DNA from: Scleromatobacter sp045810285
Lineage (GTDB): Bacteria > Pseudomonadota > Gammaproteobacteria > Burkholderiales > Burkholderiaceae_C
Reading direction: 5' to 3'
Assembly: GCA_045810285.1 (NCBI GenBank)
Contig: JBJMWE010000186.1
Coordinates: 1 to 12,257 of the forward strand
Length of the DNA stretch: 12,257 nucleotides
The notes below the pieces were generated by a model. It searched no databases and was not told the origin of the DNA. It saw only the letters and a program-made list of their open reading frames with translations. A program made the position numbers and the translations under genes. Of this stretch, positions 5,512 to 12,257 are shown piece by piece; within the stretch, counting starts at the first letter, position 1, and every line of letters begins with the position of its first letter.

Positions 5512-7959
5512 ATGAAGAAGCTCAAACTGGTGATGATCGGCAACGGCATGGCGGGCGTGCGCACGCTCGAGGAACTGCTGAAGATCGCGCCCGACCTGTA
5601 CGACATCACGGTATTCGGCGCCGAGCCGCATCCGAACTACAACCGCATCCTGCTGTCGCCGGTGCTGGCGGGCGAGCAGACGATCGCCGAGATCGTGCTG
5701 AACCCGCTGGCCTGGTACCAGGACCACGGCATCACGCTGCACCTGGGCAAGGCGGTGACGCGCATCGACCGCGTGCGCCGGGTCGTGCACGCGGCCGACG
5801 GCACGCAGGCGCCGTACGACCGCCTGCTGATCGCCACCGGCTCGACGCCCTTCATCCTGCCGGTGCCCGGCAAGCAGCTGGAAGGCGTGATCGGCTACCG
5901 CGACATCGCCGACACCGAGGCGATGATCGACGCCGCCACGAAGTACAGGCACGCGGTCGTGATCGGTGGCGGCCTGCTGGGCCTGGAGGCCGCCAACGGC
6001 CTGATGCTGCGCGGCATGAAGGTGACCGTGGTGCACATCGCGCCGTGGCTGATGGAGCGCCAGCTCGACGACGTCGCCGGCGGCCTGCTGCGCCAGTCGC
6101 TGGTCGACCGCGGGCTGGACTTCCTGATCGGCGCGCAGACCGAGGCGCTGCTGGGCGACGGCCCCGACGGCGCGACGGGCCGCGTCAAGGCGGTGCGCTT
6201 CAAGGACGGCACGGAGGTGCCGGCCGACCTCGTCGTGATGGCCGCGGGCATCCGCCCCAACACGGCGCTGGCCGAGTCCACGGGCCTGCTGGTGCAGCGC
6301 GGCATCGTCGTCACCGACACGCTGCAGACGGTGACCGACGCGCGCATCTGGGCGGTGGGCGAATGCGCCGCGCACCGCGGCACCGCCTACGGCCTCGTGG
6401 CGCCGCTGTTCGAGCAGGCCAAGGTGTGCGCGACGCACCTGGCCGAATTCGGGATCGGCCGCTACCTCGGCAGCCAGGTGTCGACCAAGCTCAAGGTGAC
6501 GGGCATCGACCTGTTCTCCGCCGGCGACTTCATGGGCGGCGAGGGCTGCGACGCCATCGTGCTGTCCGACCCGCAGGGCGGCGTCTACAAGAAGCTGGTC
6601 ATCAAGGACGACAAGCTCGTGGGCGCCTGCCTGTACGGCGACACGGTGGACGGCAGCTGGTACTTCAAGCTGCTGCGCGAGGGCCGCTCGGTCTCGGACA
6701 TCCGCGACCGCCTGATGTTCGGCGAATCCAGCCTCGGCGACGCCGGCCACCAGGGCCAGAACAAGGCCGCCGCCATGGCCGACGCCGACGAGGTGTGCGG
6801 CTGCAACGGCGTGACCAAGGGCACGATCTGCAAGGCCATCAAGGACAAGGGCCTGTTCACGCTGGACGACGTGCGCAAGCACACCAAGGCCAGCGCCTCC
6901 TGCGGCTCGTGCACGGGCCTCGTCGAGCAGATCATCATGGCCACGGCCGGCGGCGACTATTCGACCGCGCCGCGCAAGAAGGCGATGTGCGGCTGCACCG
7001 AGCACTCGCACCAGGACGTGCGCGAGGCCATCCGCAAGCTGAAGCTGCTGACCATCGCCGACACGCAGCGCGCGCTGTCCTGGCGCACCCCCAACGGCTG
7101 CTCGTCGTGCCGTCCGGCGTTGAACTACTACCTGATCAGCACCTGGCCCAAGGAGGCCAGGGACGATCCGCAGAGCCGCTACATCAACGAGCGCTCGCAC
7201 GCCAACATCCAGAAGGACGGCACCTACTCGGTGATCCCGCGCATGTGGGGCGGCGAGACGACCGCGGCCGAGCTGCGCCGCATCGCCGACGTCGTCGACA
7301 AGTACAAGATCCCCACCGTCAAGGTGACGGGCGGCCAGCGCATCGACCTGCTGGGCGTGAAGAAGGAAGACCTGGTCGACGTGTGGAAGGACATCGGCAT
7401 GCCGTCCGGCCACGCGTACGCGAAGGCGCTGCGCACGGTCAAGACCTGCGTGGGCAGCGAATGGTGCCGCTTCGGCACGCAGGATTCCACGCAGATGGGC
7501 AAGGACCTCGAGCGCGGCCTGTGGCGCATGTACGCGCCGCACAAGGTCAAGCTGGCCGTTTCCGGCTGCCCGCGCAACTGCGCCGAGTCGGGCATCAAGG
7601 ACGTCGGGATCATCGGCGTCGACTCGGGCTGGGAGCTCTATGTCGGCGGCAACGGCGGCATCAAGACCGAGGCCGGGCAGTTCTTCTGCAAGGTGCGCAC
7701 GGGAGGCGAGGTGATGGAGGTCAGCGGCGCGTTCCTGCAGCTGTACCGCGAGGAAGGCTGGTACCTGGAGCGCACCGTGCACTGGATCGCGCGCGTCGGC
7801 CTGGACTCCATCAAGCAGCGCGTGCTCGACGACGTGGCCAACCGCAAGGCGCTGTGGGAGCGCCTGCAGTTCGCGCTCGACGGCGAGCCCGACCCGTGGT
7901 TCGAGCATGACAAGGCAGCGGTGGACACGCGGCAGTTCATCCCGCTGGTGCCGGTGTGA
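5512..7959 (+). CDS. nirB: Assimilatory nitrite reductase [NAD(P)H], large subunit
   Basis: This 815-residue cytoplasmic enzyme reduces nitrite to ammonium by six electrons from NAD(P)H, using FAD, Fe-S clusters and siroheme. In order: FAD motif GNGMAG (10-15), NAD(P) motif IGGGLLGLEAA (151-161), an FAD-binding stretch ending AVGECAAH (281-288), and a linker domain to about 400. A BFD-like [2Fe-2S] domain has C429, C431, C464 and C467. A second BFD-like segment has C493, C495, C530 and C533. A ferredoxin-like half-domain leads to the siroheme/[4Fe-4S] ligands C646, C652, C686 and C690 (TCVGSEWC and SGCPRNC). Every expected ligand is present and length is typical. The start at 5512 has a better ribosome site than 5494. 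nirD follows 14 nt downstream. Siroheme supply is matched by cobA at the end of the operon. Confidence 0.97.
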   Translation: MKKLKLVMIGNGMAGVRTLEELLKIAPDLYDITVFGAEPHPNYNRILLSPVLAGEQTIAEIVLNPLAWYQDHGITLHLGKAVTRIDRVRRVVHAADGTQAPYDRLLIATGSTPFILPVPGKQLEGVIGYRDIADTEAMIDAATKYRHAVVIGGGLLGLEAANGLMLRGMKVTVVHIAPWLMERQLDDVAGGLLRQSLVDRGLDFLIGAQTEALLGDGPDGATGRVKAVRFKDGTEVPADLVVMAAGIRPNTALAESTGLLVQRGIVVTDTLQTVTDARIWAVGECAAHRGTAYGLVAPLFEQAKVCATHLAEFGIGRYLGSQVSTKLKVTGIDLFSAGDFMGGEGCDAIVLSDPQGGVYKKLVIKDDKLVGACLYGDTVDGSWYFKLLREGRSVSDIRDRLMFGESSLGDAGHQGQNKAAAMADADEVCGCNGVTKGTICKAIKDKGLFTLDDVRKHTKASASCGSCTGLVEQIIMATAGGDYSTAPRKKAMCGCTEHSHQDVREAIRKLKLLTIADTQRALSWRTPNGCSSCRPALNYYLISTWPKEARDDPQSRYINERSHANIQKDGTYSVIPRMWGGETTAAELRRIADVVDKYKIPTVKVTGGQRIDLLGVKKEDLVDVWKDIGMPSGHAYAKALRTVKTCVGSEWCRFGTQDSTQMGKDLERGLWRMYAPHKVKLAVSGCPRNCAESGIKDVGIIGVDSGWELYVGGNGGIKTEAGQFFCKVRTGGEVMEVSGAFLQLYREEGWYLERTVHWIARVGLDSIKQRVLDDVANRKALWERLQFALDGEPDPWFEHDKAAVDTRQFIPLVPV

Positions 7960-7963
7960 GGAG
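7958..7963 (+). promoter_or_regulatory. Ribosome binding site of nirD
   Basis: GAGGAG overlaps the nirB stop codon (TGA, 7957-7959) and lies 10 bases before the ATG at 7974. This supports the start MNDWIDIC over an in-frame GTG at 7956, and suggests translational coupling to nirB. Confidence 0.6.
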
Positions 7964-7973
7964 ACGAAACGAC

Positions 7974-8372
7974 ATGAACGACTGGATCGACATCTGCCGC
8001 ATCGACGACATCCCCGTGCTGGGCGCGCGCCGCGTGCGGCGCCCGGCGGGCACGGACGTCGCGATCTTCCGCACCGAGAGCAACCGCATCTTCGCGCTGC
8101 TCGATCGCTGCCCGCACAAGGGCGGCCCGCTGAGCCAGGGCATCGTGTTCGGCGAGCACGTGGCGTGTCCGCTGCACAATTGGGCGATCTCCCTGGAGGA
8201 CGGCCAGGCGCGCGCGCCGGACATCGGCTGCACCACGCGCTTTGCCGTGCGCATCGAGGGCGACGTGGTGAGCCTGCTGGCCAGCGAGCTGGCCACGCTG
8301 GCGATCGACGACGCCGACGCGGCGGCCGCGCTCGCCGTCGCGCGCAAGGTGATCGCCATCGCCAGCGCCTGA
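7974..8372 (+). CDS. nirD: Nitrite reductase small subunit, Rieske-type
   Basis: The 132-residue protein is the small partner of NirB in NAD(P)H-dependent nitrite reduction. It keeps a full Rieske [2Fe-2S] ligand set: C46-x-H48 in RCPHKGG and C65-x2-H68 in CPLHNW, followed by the SLEDGQA turn that is typical of the fold. NirD-like members are known to vary in whether these ligands are conserved, so their presence here suggests a real cluster. There is no signal peptide, consistent with a cytoplasmic complex. It starts 14 nt after nirB and ends 5 nt before nasA. The C-terminal 25 residues are Ala-rich and extend slightly beyond the core fold. Confidence 0.96.
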   Translation: MNDWIDICRIDDIPVLGARRVRRPAGTDVAIFRTESNRIFALLDRCPHKGGPLSQGIVFGEHVACPLHNWAISLEDGQARAPDIGCTTRFAVRIEGDVVSLLASELATLAIDDADAAAALAVARKVIAIASA

Positions 8373-8377
8373 ACGCC

Positions 8378-11236
8378 ATGGGCGCGCCGCGGATCATCCC
8401 GATCGCCTCGCTGCAAGCCGGCGAGACGCGCTCGACGTGCCCGTACTGCGGCACGGGCTGCGGCGTGATCATCCGTGCCGAAGGCACCGCGATCGTCGAC
8501 GTGCGCGGCGACCCCGACCACCCGGCCAACTTCGGCCGCCTGTGCAGCAAGGGCAGCACGCTGCACCTGACCGCCGCGCCGCACGTGAACGCCCAGGCCC
8601 GCCTGCTGCACCCGATGCGGCGCGACCGCCGCGGTGCCGCGCCGCGCGCCATCGCGTGGGACGAGGCGAACGCGCTGCTGGCCGATCGCATCGTCGAGAC
8701 CGTGGACAAGCACGGCCCCGACGCGATCGGCCTGTACATCTCGGGCCAGCTGCTGACCGAGGACTACTACGTCTTCAACAAGCTGGCCAAGGGCCTGCTG
8801 GGCACCAACAACGTCGACACCAACTCGCGCCTGTGCATGTCCAGCGCGGTGTCCGGCTACAAGGCGACGCTCGGCGCCGACGCGCCGCCCGCGTGCTACG
8901 AGGACCTGGCGCACGCCGACCTCGTCTACATCACCGGCAGCAACCTCGCGTGGGCGCACCCGATCCTGTGCCGCCGCCTGGAGGACGCCAAGGCCGCGCG
9001 GCCGCAGCAGAAGTGGATCGTCGTCGACCCGCGCCGGACCGAGACGGCCGCGATGGCCGACCTGCACCTGCAGATCCTGCCGGGCAGCGACATCGCGCTG
9101 TCGCACGGCCTGCTGCACCTCATGCTGTGGGAGGGCCACGCCGACCAGGCGTTCATCCGCGCGCACACCACCGGCTTCGAGGCGCTGCGCGACCGCGTGC
9201 GCGAGTGCACCGTGCGCGAGACGGCGCGCGTGACGGGACTGCGCGAGGAGGACATCATCACCGCCGCGCGCTGGTGGGGCGAGTCGGCGGCGGTGCTGTC
9301 GATGTACTGCATGGGCCTGAACCAGAGCGCGCAGGGCACCGCCAACAACGGCGCGCTGATCAACCTGCACCTGGCCACCGGCCAGGTCGGCCGGCCCGGC
9401 GCAGGGCCGTTCTCGCTCACCGGCCAGCCCAACGCGATGGGCGGGCGCGAGGTGGGCGGGCTCGCGAACCTGATGTCCGCGCACCGCGACATGGCCAACC
9501 CCGCGCACCGCGCCGAGGTCGCCGCGCTGTGGGGCGTCGACGACGTGCCCGGCACGCCCGGCAAGACGGCTGTCGAGATGTTCGAGGCGGCGGCCGACGG
9601 CCAGGTCAAGCTGTTGTGGATCGCATGCACGAACCCGGCGCAGTCGCTGCCCGACCAGGCCACCGTGCGGCGCGCGCTCGAGCGCGCCGAGTTCGTCGTG
9701 CTGCAGGAGGCCTTCGCGACCACCGCCACCGCCGCCTACGCCGACCTGCTGCTGCCCGCGTCGACCTGGGGCGAGAAGGAAGGCACGGTCACCAACAGCG
9801 AGCGGCGCATCAGCCGCGTGCGCCCGGCCATTCCCGCGCCCGGACAGGCGCGGGCCGACTGGCGCATCGTGGTGGACGTCGCGCGCCGCGTCGAGCAGCG
9901 GCTGCGGCCCGCGAGCCGTTCGCTGTTCCCCTACGACGATGCCGAGTCGGTGTGGAACGAGCACCGCGAGTCGACGCGCGGCCGCGACCTCGACATCACC
10001 GGCCTGAGCTGGGCGCGCATCGAGCGCGACGGCCCGCAGCAGTGGCCGTTCCCCGAAGGCGCCGGCACCGGCGCCGCGCGCCTGTACACCGACGGCCGCT
10101 TCGCCACGGCCGACGGCCGCGCGCGCTTCTTCGACGCCGAGGCGAAACTGCCGGCCGAGCCGCGCGACGCACGCTTCCCGTTCTCGCTGACCACCGGCCG
10201 CCTGCGCGACCAGTGGCACGGCATGAGCCGCACCGGCACGCTGGGGCGGCTGTTCGGCCACGTCGGCGAGCCGTCGGTCGACCTGTGCGCACAGGACATG
10301 GCGCGCCTGAACCTGGGCGACGGCGACCTGGTGCGCGTCACCTCGCGCCGCGGCGAACTCGTGCTGCCGGCGCGCCGCAGCGCCAGCCAGATCTCGGCCC
10401 AGGCCTTCATCGCGATGCACTGGGGCAGCGAGGTGCTGACCGGCCGCGGCGACGAGGCCGACCCGTTCGCCGGCATCAACGCGCTGACGACGCCGGCGTA
10501 CTGCCCCACGTCGCGCCAGCCCGAGCTCAAGCACTGTGCCGTGCGCATCGCGCGGGCGGCCCTGCCCTGGCGCCTGCGCGCGATGGCCTGGCTGCCGCAG
10601 GACGAAGCACTGGCGCGGCGCGAGCGCCTGCGGCCGCAACTGGCGCAGTTCGGCTACGCCGCCTGCCTGCCGTTCGGCCGCGAGCCCGACGCCCAGGGCC
10701 GCGCCGGCCTGTGGCTGGACATCGCGGACAAGGACGTTCCCGACGACATCGCGCTGAACGCGCTGCGCGCCGAGCTGGGCCTGGAGGCCGCGGCCGTGCT
10801 CGACTACCGCGACCCGCGCACCGGCGTGCAGCGCGCGCTGCGCGTGGCGCGCGACGCCGCCGGCGCACAGTGGCTGCAGGGCTTCTGGGTGGCCGGCGGC
10901 GACGCGGCCGACGCGGCGCTGGCGGCCTGGTGGCGCGAGACGCTGCAGGGCGATGCGCCGCTGTCGATGCCCGCGCACCGCCTGCTCGCGCCCGGCGCGC
11001 GCGAGGGCCGCGCCGACGCCGCGCCGGCCAGCCCGCAGCTGTGCACCTGCTTCAATGTCAGCGTCGCCCAGGTCACCGACGCGCTCGCCGCAGCCTCGGG
11101 CGACGCCGGCGCGCGCCTCGCGCAGGCGCAGGACAGGCTGCGCTGCGGCACCAACTGCGGCTCGTGCCTGCCCAGGCTGCGCGGCCTGGCACAGCAGGCC
11201 TGCCAACACGACGCCGCCTCCATCGCCACGCCATGA
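8378..11236 (+). CDS. nasA: Assimilatory nitrate reductase catalytic subunit (Mo-bisMGD) with C-terminal BFD-like domain
   Basis: This 952-residue enzyme reduces nitrate to nitrite. The N-terminal [4Fe-4S] domain has C21, C24, C28 (CPYCGTGCGV) and C56. C153 in NSRLCMSSAVSGY is the expected molybdenum-ligating cysteine of the NapA/NasA group. The molybdopterin-binding core continues through GLNQSAQGTANN, TGQPNAMGGREVGG and the C-terminal dinucleotide-binding fold (TTGRLRDQWHGM). The last 70 residues form a BFD-like [2Fe-2S] domain with C889, C891, C927 and C930 (CTCFNVS, NCGSC), as in Klebsiella-type NasA. There is no twin-arginine signal, so it is cytoplasmic. No reductase subunit (NasB/NasC-type flavoprotein) or ferredoxin is encoded beside it; the electron donor must come from elsewhere or from a shared partner. 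It starts 5 nt after nirD without a strong ribosome site, suggesting coupling, and its stop overlaps the cobA start (ATGA). Confidence 0.97.
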   Translation: MGAPRIIPIASLQAGETRSTCPYCGTGCGVIIRAEGTAIVDVRGDPDHPANFGRLCSKGSTLHLTAAPHVNAQARLLHPMRRDRRGAAPRAIAWDEANALLADRIVETVDKHGPDAIGLYISGQLLTEDYYVFNKLAKGLLGTNNVDTNSRLCMSSAVSGYKATLGADAPPACYEDLAHADLVYITGSNLAWAHPILCRRLEDAKAARPQQKWIVVDPRRTETAAMADLHLQILPGSDIALSHGLLHLMLWEGHADQAFIRAHTTGFEALRDRVRECTVRETARVTGLREEDIITAARWWGESAAVLSMYCMGLNQSAQGTANNGALINLHLATGQVGRPGAGPFSLTGQPNAMGGREVGGLANLMSAHRDMANPAHRAEVAALWGVDDVPGTPGKTAVEMFEAAADGQVKLLWIACTNPAQSLPDQATVRRALERAEFVVLQEAFATTATAAYADLLLPASTWGEKEGTVTNSERRISRVRPAIPAPGQARADWRIVVDVARRVEQRLRPASRSLFPYDDAESVWNEHRESTRGRDLDITGLSWARIERDGPQQWPFPEGAGTGAARLYTDGRFATADGRARFFDAEAKLPAEPRDARFPFSLTTGRLRDQWHGMSRTGTLGRLFGHVGEPSVDLCAQDMARLNLGDGDLVRVTSRRGELVLPARRSASQISAQAFIAMHWGSEVLTGRGDEADPFAGINALTTPAYCPTSRQPELKHCAVRIARAALPWRLRAMAWLPQDEALARRERLRPQLAQFGYAACLPFGREPDAQGRAGLWLDIADKDVPDDIALNALRAELGLEAAAVLDYRDPRTGVQRALRVARDAAGAQWLQGFWVAGGDAADAALAAWWRETLQGDAPLSMPAHRLLAPGAREGRADAAPASPQLCTCFNVSVAQVTDALAAASGDAGARLAQAQDRLRCGTNCGSCLPRLRGLAQQACQHDAASIATP

Positions 11237-12048
11237 CCGCCGCCACGACTCACGCACCGCACCCGGTCCACCTCGTCGGCGCCGGCCCGGGCGACCCCGA
11301 GCTGCTCACGCTGAAGGCGCTGCGCGTGCTGCGCCAGGCGAGCGTGATCCTGGTCGACGACCTCGTCGGCGAGCAGGTGCTCGCGGCGGCGCTGGAGGGC
11401 ATGGCCGCGCCGCCGCGCGTCGTGCGCGTGGGCAAGCGCGGCGGCTGCGTGTCGACGCCGCAGGAGTTCATCGAGAAGCTGATGGTGCGCGAGGCGCTGG
11501 CCGGCGAGCGCGTGGTGCGGCTCAAGGGCGGCGACCCGCTGGTGTTCGGCCGCGCCGGCGAGGAGATCGCGGCGCTGCAGGCGGCCGGCGTCGAGGTGGA
11601 GATCGTCAACGGCATCACGTCCGGCCTGGCCGCGGCCGGGTCGGCGGGCATCGGCTGGACGGATCGGCGCGCCGGCGCCCAGGGCGTGCTGCTGGTCACC
11701 GGCCATGCCGGCCACGGTTGTGCCGAGCCGGACTGGGACGCGATCGCCCGCGTGGCGGCCAGCGGCGTCACGCTGGTCGTCTACATGGGCGTCGCGCGGG
11801 CGGAGGCGATCGTCGCCCGGCTGCGCGGGGCGCTGCCGGCCGGGCTGCCCGTGGCGATCGTCCAGCGCGCGTCGGCAACCGACGAAGTGATCGCTCGCAC
11901 GACGCTGGGCGGGCTGGTGGACACGCTGCGCGACGAGCGGATCGGCAGCCCGGCGATCCTGGTGATCGGCCGGGTCGCCGGGCAAGAGGGCGTCGCCCTT
12001 CGCGCAGCGCAGGCGAGCCGGATCCACACCGGAGGCAGCGCTGCGTGA
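11233..12048 (+). CDS. cobA: Uroporphyrinogen-III C-methyltransferase (SUMT) for siroheme synthesis
   Basis: The 271-residue enzyme methylates uroporphyrinogen III twice with S-adenosylmethionine to give precorrin-2, the first siroheme-specific step, supplying NirB. Visible motifs are VGAGPGDPELLTLKA (15-29), VGKRGG (66-71), LKGGDPLVFGRAGEE (97-111), NGITSG (126-131) and VVYMGVARAE (182-191). The GGDP loop, R107, E110, R145 and M185 are kept. Two usually conserved spots differ: family PGITS is NGITS (N126), and the usual PLTHR is GWTDR (141-145). It is a stand-alone methyltransferase: the oxidase/ferrochelatase half of CysG is absent, so siroheme must be completed by an enzyme outside the window. 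The ATG overlaps the nasA stop by four bases, indicating translational coupling. Palindromic repeats begin directly after its stop. Confidence 0.95.
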   Translation: MTAATTHAPHPVHLVGAGPGDPELLTLKALRVLRQASVILVDDLVGEQVLAAALEGMAAPPRVVRVGKRGGCVSTPQEFIEKLMVREALAGERVVRLKGGDPLVFGRAGEEIAALQAAGVEVEIVNGITSGLAAAGSAGIGWTDRRAGAQGVLLVTGHAGHGCAEPDWDAIARVAASGVTLVVYMGVARAEAIVARLRGALPAGLPVAIVQRASATDEVIARTTLGGLVDTLRDERIGSPAILVIGRVAGQEGVALRAAQASRIHTGGSAA

Positions 12049-12049
12049 T

Positions 12050-12080
12050 GCGTGGATCCTGCGACTGCGCGCAGGATGAC
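12050..12080. repeat. Palindromic element at operon end, possible 3' hairpin
   Basis: This copy is identical over 31 bases to 302-332. It forms ATCCTGCG (12056-12063), loop ACTGCG, CGCAGGAT (12070-12077), an 8-bp perfect stem starting 7 bases after the cobA stop codon. As in 284-387 beyond the other end of the locus, the hairpin directly follows a gene. It may end or stabilise the operon transcript, but there is no T-run. Confidence 0.75.
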
Positions 12081-12164
12081 ACTGGGCTGCGCAGGATGAC
12101 GCCTGGCTGCGCAGAATGACACTTGGCTGCGTGCAGGGTGACACCTGGCCGCGCGCGCGATGAC
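12059..12164. repeat. Degenerate 20-22-bp tandem repeat (about five copies)
   Basis: Units lie at 12059-12080, 12081-12100, 12101-12120, 12121-12142 and 12143-12164, with a partial copy at 12165-12173. Each follows the pattern ACNTGGCTGCGCAGGATGAC with substitutions and 0-2 extra bases. The unit corresponds to the right half of the palindromic element, so the array looks like a local expansion of one element. No gene is supported in 12049-12257. Confidence 0.75.
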
Positions 12165-12216
12165 ACTTGGCTGTTTGCCGGTCCGCCAGTGCACCTGTAC
12201 GGCATGCCGTCAAGCC

Positions 12217-12257
12217 GTCATCCTGCGCGCAGCAAAGCGGAGTCGCAGGATCCACCC
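12217..12257. repeat. Palindromic element, forward orientation, cut by the window end
   Basis: GTCATCCTGCGCG begins a copy with the same orientation as those at 1-296, with arms ATCCTGCG and CGCAGGAT and ending GGATCCACCC at the last base. Between the arms it reads CAGCAAAGCGGAGT where the left copies have AAGCGAAGCGGAGT. The array probably continues beyond the window. Confidence 0.8.

Noticed and set aside
3631..8739. A 1702-codon open frame on the minus strand across the operon
   Set aside because: It is antisense to nirB, nirD, the transporter and part of nasA, all of which have complete motifs. Its product is His/Arg/Ala/Gln-rich with no domain. It is the usual long shadow frame of GC-rich coding DNA.
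7937..11257. A 1106-codon minus-strand open frame opposite nasA
   Set aside because: Composition is biased (Arg, Ala, Val, Gln, Gly), no recognisable domain is present, and the plus strand encodes an intact nitrate reductase.
12056..12077. Hexaloop ACTGCG (A1, G4) in the palindromic element, formally fitting an ANTAR target loop
   Set aside because: The hairpin belongs to a dispersed repeat found at several unrelated places and lies after the operon's last gene, where antitermination would serve no purpose. Treated as coincidence.

Overview
The window is very GC-rich, with codon use dominated by G/C third positions. Gene content and organisation fit a betaproteobacterium, most likely of the order Burkholderiales; this is inference from composition and synteny, not a database match. 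Its core is a complete assimilatory nitrate-to-ammonium locus with its own regulator.

Layout. Positions 1-387 hold an intergenic array of dispersed palindromic repeats. Two tandem paralogous outer-membrane beta-barrel proteins follow on the minus strand (404-1195 and 1635-2438). A minus-strand ANTAR-domain RNA-binding regulator (2570-3865) follows, with two P-box (NarX/NarQ/PilJ-type) nitrate-sensing modules at its C-terminal side. Between the regulator and the divergent operon (3866-4200) lie two outward-facing sigma-54 promoter sequences and an approximately 229-nt leader. The leader begins with a perfect 7-bp hairpin whose hexaloop has A1 and G4, the signature of ANTAR target RNAs. The plus-strand operon then runs: NNP-family nitrate/nitrite transporter (4201-5472), nirB (5512-7959), nirD (7974-8372), the molybdenum nitrate reductase nasA (8378-11236), and the SUMT-type cobA (11233-12048). 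The genes are tightly packed; gaps are 39, 14 and 5 nt and the last pair overlaps by 4 nt. The same repeat family resumes directly after the cobA stop (12050-12257), so the locus is bracketed by it.

How it works together. The transporter imports nitrate, NasA reduces it to nitrite, NirBD reduces nitrite to ammonium, and CobA starts synthesis of the siroheme that NirB needs. Sigma-54 promoters imply control by nitrogen limitation (NtrC-type activator). The ANTAR regulator probably adds nitrate/nitrite induction by antitermination in the leader. The most notable element is this compact regulatory module: one protein appears to combine the nitrate sensor with the RNA-binding output, and its gene and target operon fire from back-to-back sigma-54 promoters whose -24 elements form one inverted repeat. 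No tRNA, rRNA, CRISPR, transposase or phage gene was seen.
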